A stretch of 64,000 nt of DNA, from positions 808,001 through 872,000 of the forward strand of contig JAQFVV010006504.1 of assembly GCA_028023455.1 (NCBI GenBank), written 5' to 3'. This document shows, piece after piece, positions 49,111 to 59,300 of this stretch. The position numbers and the translations under genes were made by a program. The stretch comes from Epiperipatus broadwayi. Its lineage: Eukaryota; Onychophora; Udeonychophora; Euonychophora; Peripatidae. Position 1 is the first letter of the stretch. Each line of letters starts with the position of its first letter. The notes beneath the pieces were generated by a model, which did not search any database, was not told the DNA's origin, and was given only the letters and a program-made list of their open reading frames with translations.

Positions 49111-49430
49111 TAGGAGAGTAGAGAAGATTGGAGCTTCGGCATTAAACTTTGAAGATTTGCTATCTTAATATAAACTGAGCACTGATTCTATATGTGAGGA
49201 AAATGATGATCTGGAACACATGGTGAGTATTAGTACAGCAAAAAAAAATGTATATTGGAGATCATTTATCTTTTTACATGTATGTGGTCATGTGTCTTGG
49301 TTTTATAAAATGAAGTGCATAGTTGAAAGAAGCTTGAAAGTCTGTGTTCAAATCGTATCTAATTACATCTAACATTCAGTATACCTAATATATTTGTATT
49401 TTAAAATATTATAGTTTCAGTCTGAATTCT
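49111..49430 (+). mobile_element. Family B repeat, copy B5, inverted next to B4
   Basis: Read on the + strand it carries TTTGAAGATTTGCTATCTTA, TATAAACTGAGCACTGATT, a decayed ribozyme, TTGGAGATCATTTATCTTTT, TACATGTATGTGGTCATGTG and AAGTCTGTGTTCAAATC, i.e. the reverse complement of B4. B4 and B5 together make a foldback with its axis near 49110. Confidence 0.8.
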
Positions 49431-49870
49431 GTCCATCCCTCTTCTGTATATTTAAATGGACATATTAAGATCCTATATATGAAGAATTAGAGTGACTTAA
49501 AGTCAATATCAGTATGACAGCAATATTGTCATCAACAAGGTCTTAAGGGTTTTGAGCATTTCATCATCTAATTTTCAATATTGTGAATGGTTGAAGTCCT
49601 TGAAGGTGGAAAATATTGATGCCTGTTCACTAAAGTTTGAAGACTTATTACTTTAATATAAATGAGCACTGATTGTGTATATATGTAGGAGGTAATATGG
49701 ACCAACTGATGAGTGCTGCTTCAGCACAAAGGTATATATTGAAGATCATTTATCTTTTTACATGTATGTGGTTACATGTATTGGTTATATAAGATAAAGT
49801 GGATAGCCAAATGATATTGAAAGTCTGTGCTTAAATTCCCTCTAATAATTACATAATTATAAATTTACTT
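49431..49870 (+). mobile_element. Family B repeat, copy B6
   Basis: A second + strand copy directly after B5. It holds the ATGACAGCAATATTGTCATC block, AAGTTTGAAGACTTATTACT, ATGAGCACTGATTGTGTATA, a hammerhead, TGAAGATCATTTATC, ACATGTATGTGGTTACATG and AAGTCTGTGCTTAAATTCCC. B5 and B6 form a head-to-tail pair, as expected for a dimeric insertion. Confidence 0.8.
49696..49748 (+). ncRNA. Hammerhead ribozyme motif, one core base lost (B6)
   Basis: CCAA, then CTGATGAG at 49706-49713, then a perfect stem II GTGCTG (49713-49718) with CAGCAC (49722-49727) and loop CTT. The next bases are AAAG where GAAA is expected, consistent with CGAAA decaying to CAAAG. Stem III and TTGA follow. Likely inactive. 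Confidence 0.7.
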
Positions 49871-50260
49871 TCTGAACTTTTACAGAACTGAATTTAGATA
49901 CAATATCATCAGCATTTAGAGTATTGCATATGTAATTCTTTATAGCTATCATTGACAAATTTACTAGCTGATTGAATGTTAATAATTTTTTTATGATTTT
50001 TAACTTCATAAATAATCTCTCTCCCACTAGCTACACTTGTAGGAAAAATTAATAATATTCTTAATGATATGCTCAAAATTTGGGAATGAAATGACAAAAT
50101 CTTTTCATGAATATAACTTAGAACATCCAGTGGATTCTTGAATTGAGATAATCCATTTGAAAATAAGTTTTTAAACTGACATAGTTTTTCATACAATTTC
50201 TATCCATTTATGCTTTTATTATTATCACTGTTACATAAATTTGTAGATTAAAATATTCTT
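49871..50260 (-). pseudogene. hAT transposase C-terminal dimerisation domain fragment
   Basis: The minus-strand frame 49909-50196 (first codon TTG, preceded by an in-frame stop) contains LSISLRILLIFPTSVASGRE followed by VKNHKKII. This matches the hAT C-terminal domain pattern, where a run like L-x-I-A-L-R-I-L-L-T-x-P-V-S-V-A-S-G-E-R is followed by a Lys-rich segment. The residues before it (NPLDVLSYIHEKILSFHSQI) fit the usual lead-in. The expected E-R-S-F-S-K-L-K motif is damaged (REIIYEVK). About 95 residues of a protein usually of 500-700 residues remain; no upstream catalytic part is seen. It is probably unrelated to the MITE at 45.6 kb, which has no coding sequence. Confidence 0.65.
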
Positions 50261-51490
50261 TTACATTTATTTTAATCTTCATCAATTTTATTTATAGTTG
50301 GCAAAAGTAATTAATGATATAAGTATTTATCATAAATTCTTTAATGTACTTACATTAACATTAAATAACAATCTCTCTTCAATACAAATGACATACTTAC
50401 TAAGACATCAATAGTGAAATTATACTAATATATATATTTTAAATTATATTAACTTCAGAACTTCTTTTTTTTTACTCCAGCTTAGCTTTCCTCTTGTAAG
50501 AATTTTGAAGCAACTATATTATATAGTCTACATATTAATAAATAATAAATAAGAACAAATATCCTTTATAATCTAAAGTTCACTTAAAGTCTTTAAGAGT
50601 TCCAATTATTTTTATTCTGCTGAAAACTTTTAGAATATTTTTTTTCAAAAAATGATGGAAAGACTAATGAAGTATTATCTTTTGAATCAATCTATTAATA
50701 TGATAAACTTTTCACAACATGTTGGTTTTTTTAATTTTAAACATGCAAAGTAATTTTTTAAAAAATAAAATTTGCTATTTTTTGCCATTTCTTACTTAAG
50801 TGTTTACAGAGTCATTCAATTAATTTTAAAACTGATATAAAACAAATATCCAAATGCAGGTGTTTAAGTAACAATTTTTTAAATATTTGCTTTAAACTGT
50901 AGCAGTACCACAAAAAAAGTGAGCATGTCATATATTCAAAATCTAACACATAAATAAAAAAGATCATTATCTTCTCACAATAACTGAGATTTTACTTCAA
51001 ATTTAAAATAATATACTTTAAAATATTTTTTTATATTTAAATATATCAAAAAAATATACACATTGATAAATGCATTGCCATATTTAATCACTCCATTAAA
51101 AATTTGTCATTATTGCTTTGCTTTCATGTATACACTAATATAAATATTGCTTTAACTGATTATATTTTAACTAATTTATCCATATATATATATATATTAT
51201 GTATTTTATTTATTCATTGTCTTGTGTGTTTTTAAAACAAAACCAAAATTGCTCTAAGAACTTAAAATGCTATGAAAATATGTGGAGACAGCTTGTTTTT
51301 TTTTTACATTTTGTTTGATACAATAAATTTAAGATATTATATTTATTATTACTATTTTACAAATATTAAATAACCATCACAATATATATATATTTTTTTA
51401 TTTTTTATTTTTTTTTCTTTCTGATGAAAACCAGTCCTCTGGTTGAAATATTATATTATTTATTGGATTTATAAGTCTTTATTTTTTTGT
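50261..51490. other. AT-rich DNA, nothing recognised
   Basis: No open frame; T-rich patches at about 51295 and 51390-51420. Confidence 0.5.
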
Positions 51491-51600
51491 TTATATATAT
51501 ATATATATGACAATAGATGGCATTATACCAAAAACACCTTCAAGCGTTTGTTTACATAAATGTCAGAGCGAGTATTTCACTATCTCTAACTTAATTTCCA

Positions 51601-51644
51601 CCTTCAGATCATGATTTCAAGCTACTTGCTATCATCAGTGAAGG
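51601..51644 (-). ncRNA. Hammerhead ribozyme, type I, intact (C1)
   Basis: Minus strand in order: helix I CCTTCA; core CTGATGA; stem II TAGC-loop AAGTA-GCTT (three pairs plus a U-U); core GAAA; stem III TC-loop AT-GA with A15.1-U16.1; cleavage triplet ATC; helix I TGAAGG, perfectly complementary over 6 bp. All conserved core bases are present. Confidence 0.85.
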
Positions 51645-52001
51645 ACAGGATTAAGAAACTAGATCTAAAACACAAACTCTGAGAGTTTAAGAAACAGTTT
51701 CTATTCAGCTTGCAAGTGTGAATGTTTTAGACACATAATGTCTTCAAACTCAGCATAGCATGTCAGATAGCTACATGGGTCTGATATCAGTTCAGCATCA
51801 CCACATAGTAGAAGCCTCTGCAATATATATCATTGCAAGAAAGACCTCAAAGGTACATTTATGAAAAACAAAAAACACAAGTTAAAAACTTGCATACGCT
51901 TGTATTTATGACAGTAGATGGCATTGTATCAAAAACACCTTCAAGCGTTTGTTTACATAAACATCAGAGCGAGTATATCACTATCTCTAATTTAATTTCC
52001 A

Positions 52002-52045
52002 CCTTCAGATCATGATTTCAAGCTATTTGCTATCGTCAGTGAAGG
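52002..52045 (-). ncRNA. Hammerhead ribozyme, type I, intact (C2)
   Basis: Same fold as C1. The core reads CTGACGA (position 7 is free in hammerheads), stem II TAGC/GCTT with loop AAATA, GAAA, ATC triplet, and 6-bp helix I CCTTCA/TGAAGG. Confidence 0.85.
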
Positions 52046-52402
52046 ACAGGATTAAGAAACTAGATCTAAAACACAAACTCTGAGAGTTTAAGAAACAGTT
52101 TCTATTCAGCTTGCAAGCGTGAATGTTTTAGACACATAATGTCTTCAAACTCAGCATAGCATGTCAGATAGCTACATGGGTCTGATATCAGTTCAGCATC
52201 ACCACATAGTAGAAGCCTCTGCAATATATATCATTGCAAGAAAGACCTCAAAGGTACATTTATGAAAAACAAAAAACACAAGTTAAAAACTTGCATACGC
52301 TTGTATTTATGACAATAGATGGTGTTATACCAAAAACACCTTCAAGCGTTTGTTTACATAAACGTCAGAGCAAGTATTTCACTATCTCTAACTTAATTTC
52401 CA

Positions 52403-52446
52403 CCTTCAGATCATGATTTCAAGCTATTTGCTATCGTCAGTGATGG
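52403..52446 (-). ncRNA. Hammerhead ribozyme, type I, core intact (C3)
   Basis: As C2 (CTGACGA, GAAA, ATC), but helix I has one mismatch (CCATCA against TGAAGG). Confidence 0.8.
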
Positions 52447-52802
52447 ACAGGATTAAGAAACTAGATCTAAAACACAAACTCTGAGCGTTTAAGAAACAGT
52501 TTCTATTCAGCTTGCAAGCGTGAATCTTTAGACACGTAATGTCTTCAAACTCAGCATAGCATGCCAGATAGCTACATGGGTCTGATATCAGTTCAGCATC
52601 ACCACATAGTAGAAGCCTCTGCAATATATATCATTGCAAGAAAGACCTCAAAGGTACATTTATGAAAAACAAAAAACACAAGTTAAAAACTTGCATACGC
52701 TTGTATTTATATCAATAGATGGCGTTATACCAAAAACACCTTCAAGCATTTGTTTACATAAACATCAGAGCGAGTATTTCACTATCTCTAACTTAATTTC
52801 CA

Positions 52803-52846
52803 CCTTCAGATCATTATTTCAAGCTATTTTCTATTGTCAGTGAAGG
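52803..52846 (-). ncRNA. Hammerhead ribozyme motif, degenerate (C4)
   Basis: Helix I is intact but the core reads CTGACAA (G8 lost), stem II is weakened, and stem III reads TAATGATC. Expected inactive. Confidence 0.65.
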
Positions 52847-53158
52847 ACAGGATTAAGAAACTAGATCTAAAACACAAACTCTGAGCGTTTAAGAAACAGT
52901 GATGCTGAACTCGGTTCAGCACCCATACATTTTGGTGTCTTTGGCTCTTTAACAACCATATCCACCACTATCCTATTAGGCAGGATTGGTGTTAAACCAT
53001 TAAGCATCACATGATCACTATCTTATACTAGCACATAACTTGTTATAAACAATGCAAAACTCTCCATACAGTATTGCCACCCTGTGCTAACCAGAGTAAT
53101 CAATGAATGCCAGAAGGCTTGTGCATAAAATCCCTATCTAATACCTACTCATCCAATA

Positions 53159-53201
53159 TCCCCAGACTAGTTTCTGGCTTGTGACCATCAACAGTGAGGT
53201 G
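53159..53201 (-). ncRNA. Hammerhead ribozyme motif, one core change (D1)
   Basis: Minus strand: helix I CCTCA/TGGGG (five pairs including one U-G), core CTGTTGA (A6 changed to T), stem II TGGT-CACAA-GCCA (last pair G-U), GAAAC, a TA loop, GTC triplet. Probably weak or inactive because A6 is essential. Confidence 0.7.
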
Positions 53202-53376
53202 CTTTGGATCTGAGTTCAGACCCATATAACTATATAAGCTATTGAGCTTAGATTGAAAATATTTTTGTGTTTTCAATTTCATTCGTATAGGTTTGTAGTT
53301 AAATAGAGATAAAAGGTGGGTGCTGGAGGGTTGCATTAGATCCTAAGATCTAGGTGCAGTGCTCTCAGATCCAAAA

Positions 53377-53421
53377 AACCTCACTGACAATGCCCACAAG
53401 CCAGAAAGTAGTCTGGGGATA
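53377..53421 (+). ncRNA. Hammerhead ribozyme motif, degenerate (D2)
   Basis: The core reads CTGACAA (G8 lost), stem II TGCC-CACAA-GCCA is mismatched, and GAAAG replaces GAAAC; the GTC triplet and helix I TGGGGA remain. Confidence 0.6.
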
Positions 53422-53831
53422 TTGGATGAGTAGGCATTAGATAGGGATTTTATGCACAAGACTTCTGGCATTCATTGATTACTCTGTTTAGCACAGGGTG
53501 GCAATACTGTATGGAGAGTTTTGATTTGTTTATAAACAGTTATGTGCTAGTATAAGATAGTGATCATGTGATGCTTAATGGTTTAACACCAATCCTGCCT
53601 AATAGGATAGTGGTGGCTATGGTTGTTAAAGAGCCAAAGACACCAAAATGTATGGGTGCTGAACTGAGTTCAGACCCATATGACTATATAAGCTATTGAG
53701 CTTAGATTGAAAATATTTTTGTGTTTTCAATTTTATTCTCATAGTTTTGTAGTTAAGTAGAGATAAAGGGTGGGTGCTGGAGGGTTGCATTAGATCCTAA
53801 GATCTAGGTGTAGTGCTCTCAGATCCAAAGC

Positions 53832-53873
53832 TTCTCACTGATGATGGCCACAAGCCAGAAACTAGTCTGGGGA
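53832..53873 (+). ncRNA. Hammerhead ribozyme, type I, intact (D3)
   Basis: Helix I TTCTCA (53832-53837) pairs with TGGGGA (53868-53873), including two G-U pairs. The core CTGATGA is at 53838-53844. Stem II TGGC/GCCA is a perfect 4 bp with a 5-nt loop. GAAAC is at 53858-53862, then a two-base loop TA, then the GTC cleavage triplet at 53865-53867. This is the canonical minimal hammerhead with GUC. Confidence 0.87.
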
Positions 53874-53995
53874 TATTGGATGAGTAAGCATTAGATAGGG
53901 ATTTTATCACAAGCCTTCTGGCATTCATTGATTACTCTGGTTAGCACAGGGTGTCAATACTGTATGGAGAGTTCTGCTTTGTTTAAGAATTTATT

Positions 53996-56434
53996 TAGTT
54001 GTCTGTAGTCTTATTGCTAATCACCATACACATTATTATTGTTATTGTGATCAACATATCAGTAGATTATATGTTGAAATCATCATCGACCAATATAGTA
54101 CTATTAACTATATGTTGTTATATCATAATAATTTGGTTAAGCCCTATAATTTATTAGTACATCTAATGCATCATCACACAATAATCAAAATGTTATTAAC
54201 CTAGAGTACAAATTATTTTAAGTAATATATTAAAAGATAAACATAATACTGATTTAGTTAAATCAGCAGGGCTATCATTCACTGATCTTGATCACATGGT
54301 TTAGAATTATTTAAGAAAAGGAATTTGGTAAGTTATTATGTTTAGTTATTAAAAAGTTATTTCTATTTCTTAAATAGTAAAGTTATAAGAGTTATTTACT
54401 TCATAAAGTTTATGTGTAACTGCTAAATATAGTTGTTAATTTGAGTTTATATTGAGAGCTGTTTTGTGCATTCTATTCGGGTAGTGGTAAAATCCCTCTC
54501 ACTGACCCAAGTATATTTTGTATAATGATTTTGAGTGTTTGAACCCTGAGAAGAATTAGTTGTTAAGTTTCAAGGTAGAATTTGAATTTGCAGTAAATTT
54601 GATAGCTGGTTATTTATTATAATTAGACTTGAAAATAGATTACTTTCGCTGTTTTAGGAAAGTCAACCAAACTTTAAGGTGGAAATTACTTCTTTGGATA
54701 CAAAATGTATAGTTTGTTTTTACTTTATGATAAATGCTCTAGTTGTGTCAAGCTTGAAATCCCTATTTTATTTATCTTATCTTTTTACCATTTAATACGA
54801 TATTAGTTTATAGTTTAAGATTTCAGTCTCCATCATTAACATTGTTTTCCAATTTTATCTTGATCGTTTTTTTATTTATTAATTCTCATTTGATATTAAT
54901 TCATTATCATAATTGATTAATCATACATAAACTTTTATTTTTTTATCATCTTCACTATTCATTAACTCTTATTCTATCATTACCTTAATCATTCATTATT
55001 CTCAAACATCTTTATTCTTTTCTCTTCAGTCTTAGACTTATCTTATTCTACTATTTAATTATTACTTATTTTCATCATCCATTTAGTCATCTACATCATA
55101 ATTTACTTATCATTTCATTTAAAAGTTCAATTTCATAATCATTCCAGAGATATAAATTATTAGTTATTTATTAGTTTGCTGAATATCAAATTTAACTCAT
55201 CACATTTTGTTTGTGGGTATTTTAAGGCTGGTTTGACCAGAAGTTATTATCTTTATTAATCACCTTGTGATCTTCCTTAGATCTATAGTTTCATGCTAGT
55301 TTTATTCAATACAGGAATTATTTCATTAGTTTAACCTTTTTGTTTCTTTATGCTTAGATTCTTGATAATGAGAGTACGGTAGGTTACAAAGGGCGGATTT
55401 GGTGCCATAAAAATGTGTGGCCAGATTCGTATATATGATTCCAGCTTTCAAAAGGGCATGTCATAAAGATGGATTATAGCGCCAAACATGAGTCTAGATT
55501 AGTTGATGATCATAAGAGAAGGTCACAATATATATATGTCATTATTCAAACATGATTAATATGATGAGAAACTTAAGATTACTGGGTATATATATAAATA
55601 TAAATGGCCGATTACAGTAAGAAACAAAAACATACACAAGATACAGAAAAGAATGTTTGAATCAAAAACAGTACCTAAATTTTGATAGTTCAAAATTTTA
55701 TTCTACAAAAAAGGGTATTTCTGAATGTGCACTATTTATTGAAATAATTAATCCAACAATTATCTGAAGATCATTTCATTATTCTTCACTTCTAGATTAA
55801 TCAATAACATAAAATTTGAATATGTATTGAAGTAAATTCTTTTTTATATTTACATATCAGTTACATAAGGACAAAATGATATTGAACTACTGATTCATTT
55901 TTAAAGATGTATAAGAATTTATATATAAAAACTTTTTTTTATAAACATGTGGTTTAACAACAAAAATTATATAAGATTGTTTAAAATATTTTACTTTTCT
56001 ATCCAAAACTTGCATATACTCAAATAATAATAATAACTTTAGACTCACTAGCTTTTAATTATTGTTCAATATTTTTGTAACAACCGCTACAGTTTATTTA
56101 AATTTTTACTGTTATCATTTAATTTATTCAGAATAGAAATTGAACTTTTCACTTTTATATAATTTATACATTTCAATATATTATTTATTTCGAATTTGTA
56201 CACTCATTTTTAATTAAATTATAAATGATATAAATTTATTTATAATAATTTTAATCATGACTATAAAAGAGCTTAATCAGAATAAAAGCATGATATATAA
56301 ACAAGATACATACTTACTTATATAATAATACATTTTAGATTTTAAAAAAAAAACACTAATTTAAAAAACAACTGATTAACAAATTGCTAAAAAATGATGT
56401 AAGTAAATTTCTAAAATTATATATATATATATAT
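53996..56434. other. AT-rich DNA, nothing recognised
   Basis: 54820-55150 is unusually pyrimidine-rich on the + strand, dense in TCATT/TTATC. 55365-55520 is somewhat more GC-rich. No credible open frame and no family match. Confidence 0.5.
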
Positions 56435-58490
56435 TGTAACGGTATATAAATATGCCATTACATTAATTTAAAATAAAATCTTAAAGTTCGCAAATAAAAA
56501 TAAAATCTATTAAAAAAAACAACTAAACGCTAAAATTAAAATGTTTGTTAAACGTATATATTCGCACAGATTCAAAACTTTAAAAATATTTTTTTTATAA
56601 ATAAAAAAAAAGTAGTTGAACATATTTTTTTATAAAAAAATACAAGATTTAAATATAAAAATATTGTAATAAAGAAATAACGTAAGTTAAAATAAAAACA
56701 GATATTAATTAATTCCTGTAATCTGTAAATGGAAATGATTGTTTATTAATTGAAAATAAGCTAGACTTGGGCTCTTGTGTAATTAAAAAGTCAGATGAAA
56801 ATTAGATAAGGAATAAAGAATTAGCTTGTCCAATATAGAAGCAGCAAATAAAGGCCCGGACCATAATGAAAAAATGGAACAGTGACATTTTTTTTCATGG
56901 AATCCATATGAAGATTATAAAAAGAGAAATATTCAGTTTCCTGACAGTTTTCGAACTTGATTTGGTGAGACAAATGACAAGATGCACTTGTCATTCTCTC
57001 CCACTTATTTTAAAAAAATGAACTGACTGTGATTTCAAAATGAACCAGCTAATGCTACCTCTGGAACATCTGAACGGGTTTTCAAATAAAGACTCCGTGG
57101 AAATTTACATCAAGAGCAGTGATTCTTCTACTGTAAGCTATTGACATGAACTCTAAAATTTAAAAATAATTAAGAACTTTCGTTCAAGCTTATGAACTTC
57201 TATCTGACTTTTAAGTTTAAAATCAATTGGTAATGTTTAATTTTATATGTTTTGCTTTTGATAAAAATCATTTCCATTTTTTTTCTTATTGTATAAATTA
57301 TTTAAATGCATGAAATTTAAGTTGGGTATAGACATTGCATGGATTCATTAGCGGTTAATTGTGTTGCTGTTTCATATTCGATTGGAATATATAGGTCATT
57401 AGTGTCATTGCGGCATCTTATGTTGAATGCTACTGGGATTCTTGTATTCCCTCTGCAATTGATGTTATCAATGACTTTGTATTTTGATCGGTTAAGTTTA
57501 TTCTGGAACATTTTAACCGTGGAATCTATGCAGCCGATCTATACTCAACACTATAAAACAAATTGTATAAAATTTATCTGTGCGAACATATCTAAATGTT
57601 AAATTTAAGTCGGGCATGAATGGTATATAGATTTGTAAAGTTATATATATAGTTTAAGGGAGGGTAATCTTAGGTTATTCATTTCATAGTTGAATTAGCT
57701 CAATGGATTGGAATATTTGTGTAATTAGTAGATGTAGTATGAGATCTGCTATGGGCAGGATTGTATATATATATATGCCACAGACCTTCTGTTTGCCTAT
57801 GGATGGGTTTGTAAGTCGGCAAAGGACCGCAGTCCATTCCTATGGAGTTTTTTGTTTATTGTTCTACTCGCCAACAGATGTAGCATTCCTATTGGTGGAG
57901 AGACAATGTCTTCTCTAACTCTACTTACTGTTCAGATGTACATTCCTGACAGTATAGTATTTTGTGTTGTCATATTTTCATGCTACATTGAACACATAAA
58001 TGTATCGGATGGATTGGCGCCAGTTTGACTGCGAACTTTTGGCCTAAGGTTAAATAAGGGAAAGAATATTTTCTTTTCAAATGCAGATCTATGTAGTCTA
58101 TTCATACTCAACTCACTAAATAAATATTAAACTCATTGCAATCTTTTTAAATGTAAAATTAAAGATTAATATAAAAATCTACAATGTTAAACTTATTCCT
58201 CAAATTTAGAATGATTTTATATGTGCGTAAATAAATATTTTTATGTCTTAATTTCTGGCAGTGGCTTTCATTTATTTATATTTAAGATATAAATTAAAGT
58301 TATATTTTATTCTCTGCTTCTCCCTGAGCTAGTGACTTGGGCTAACGATCTAAATATTTAATTGAAGTGGAATCTTAACAGCACATATCTGCCTACTTTA
58401 TAAATTTTTCTAGGTTCAAATGCCTAGATGGCGCCCTGTAGTGCAGATTGTGGTTAGATTCGATCTTCACTTTCTTTTGGATCATTATAA
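56435..58490 (-). mobile_element. Family A repeat, copy A5, inverted (2.06 kb)
   Basis: Begins TGTAACGG in (AT)n and ends GGATCATTATAA before TA repeats; it is the reverse complement of A1-A4. Landmarks: GGGAGGGTAATCTTAGGTT at about 57658, CTGGCAGTGGCTTTC near 58255, AGCTAGTGACTTGGGC near 58328, GCCTAGATGGCGCCCTGTAG at about 58421. A + strand 71-codon frame (57703-57918, MDWNICVISRCSMRSAMGRI) is the counterpart of the minus-strand frame at 7097-7420 in A2. Confidence 0.78.
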
Positions 58491-58499
58491 TATATATAA

Positions 58500-59300
58500 T
58501 TAAAAGGGACTTGAACTCAGACTAGCAAGCATCCTACAATTATGCACTCCATATTATTGCAACTAATACATATGACCACCCACATGTAAATAAGATTAAT
58601 GGTCTCTCATATATGTATTTCACACTGAAACAGCAATCATCAGATGGTCCAGATACTCATCTTCCATATATCCAGATACTCATCTTCCATATATATATAT
58701 ATATATATAATTAGCACTCAGTTTATACTAAGATAACAAATCTTTAAACCTTATTGATCAAGCCTCAATACTCTTCATTTTCCAACTCCTCAGCAAGTCA
58801 TATTATTAAATATCCAATGATGAAACACCCAAAGCCCTTGTTGACACCAATATTACTAATGTACCTAAAAATGACCTTAAGTAACTTTGACCCATTACAT
58901 ATAGGACCTTAATAAGTCTATATGTAAGGGATCAGCAAGTCAGGGGCAACATGGGTATGACAATAATATTAACATCAACAAGGGCTTTGAATGTTCTTTC
59001 ATCAGATTTTCAATGATATTGATGGCTGAGAAGTTGGTGGGTGAAGAGGATTGAGGCTCAGCCATTAAAGTATAAAGGTTTGCTATTGTAATATGAACTG
59101 AGCACTAATTGTATATATGTGTAAAAAATAGTGATCTGGATCAGCTTGGTGAATCTTGGTTCAAAGTGAAATACATATATTGGAGATCATTTATCTTTTC
59201 ACATATATATAGTCATGTGTATAAGTTGTATAATATGGATTGCATAAAGTCTCTTCGAATTACATTATGTTTAGTGAAGATAATATACTTGTATTTGTAT
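58500..59300. mobile_element. Family B foldback: copies B7 and B8 head to head
   Basis: 58500-58918 is a family-B copy in one orientation (ACTTGAACTCAGACTAGC start, AGCACTCAGTTTATACTAAG, CAAAGCCCTTGTTGACACCA). 58919-59300 is the reverse complement (ACATCAACAAGGGCTTTGAA, TATGAACTGAGCACTAATTG, TTGGAGATCATTTATC). The axis is near 58920. A 22-bp phrase CCAGATACTCATCTTCCATA... is duplicated at about 58649-58695. The same arrangement occurs at 48.5-49.4 kb, so the foldback is a property of the family and not chance. Confidence 0.82.
58606..58652 (-). ncRNA. Hammerhead ribozyme motif, core present (B7)
   Basis: Minus strand: CTGATGA (58637-58643), stem II TTGCTG-TTT-CAGTGT with two G-U pairs and a terminal U-U, GAAA (58618-58621), short stem III, ATA triplet. 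Helix I is weak (CCAT against TGAG). The core bases are kept but the fold is poorer than in other copies. Confidence 0.6.

Larger units (their letters stand above)
51505..52900 (-). repeat. Family C: ~400-bp tandem array, 3.5 units, with hammerhead ribozymes
   Basis: Units start at 51833, 52234 and 52634 (spacings 401 and 400), with a partial unit before (51505-51832); units are very similar. Each unit contains, on the minus strand, a type I hammerhead motif. On the + strand each keeps a 60-codon frame beginning MQERPQRYIYEKQKTQVKNL, opposite in sense to the ribozyme and probably meaningless. Unit length, head-to-tail order and minimal stem III match the published description of metazoan retrozymes. 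The left flank is (AT)n; the right end is fused to family D. Confidence 0.9.
52901..53995. repeat. Family D array: inverted unit followed by two direct units, with hammerheads
   Basis: The left arm 52908-53212 (starting near the perfect hairpin TGCTGAAC-TCG-GTTCAGCA) is the reverse complement of 53385-53670. Shared blocks include CCAAAGACACCAAAATGTAT, CCTAATAGGATAGTGGTGG, GTTTAACACCAATCCTGCC, CATCACATGATCACTATC and GGATATTGGATGAG. From 53215 onward the unit repeats directly at 53670 with a period of about 455 bp (CCCATAT.ACTATATAAGC; GGTGGGTGCTGGAGGGTTGC; GATCCTAAGATCTAGGTG). Each unit has a hammerhead. Inverted-plus-direct terminal units are known from PLEs, but no protein-coding part is present. 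The junction with family C shares GATGCTGAAC. Confidence 0.85.

Noticed and set aside
52424-52624. 66-codon minus-strand frame in the family-C array
   Set aside because: Present in only one unit; the sister units have stops, so no sign of coding constraint.
51505-52900. Possible CRISPR array
   Set aside because: Units are 400 bp and contiguous without unique spacers, in an animal-type genome.
57317-57602. Overlapping 64- and 87-codon frames in A5
   Set aside because: They run in opposite directions over the same repeat, and neither is conserved in A1-A3.
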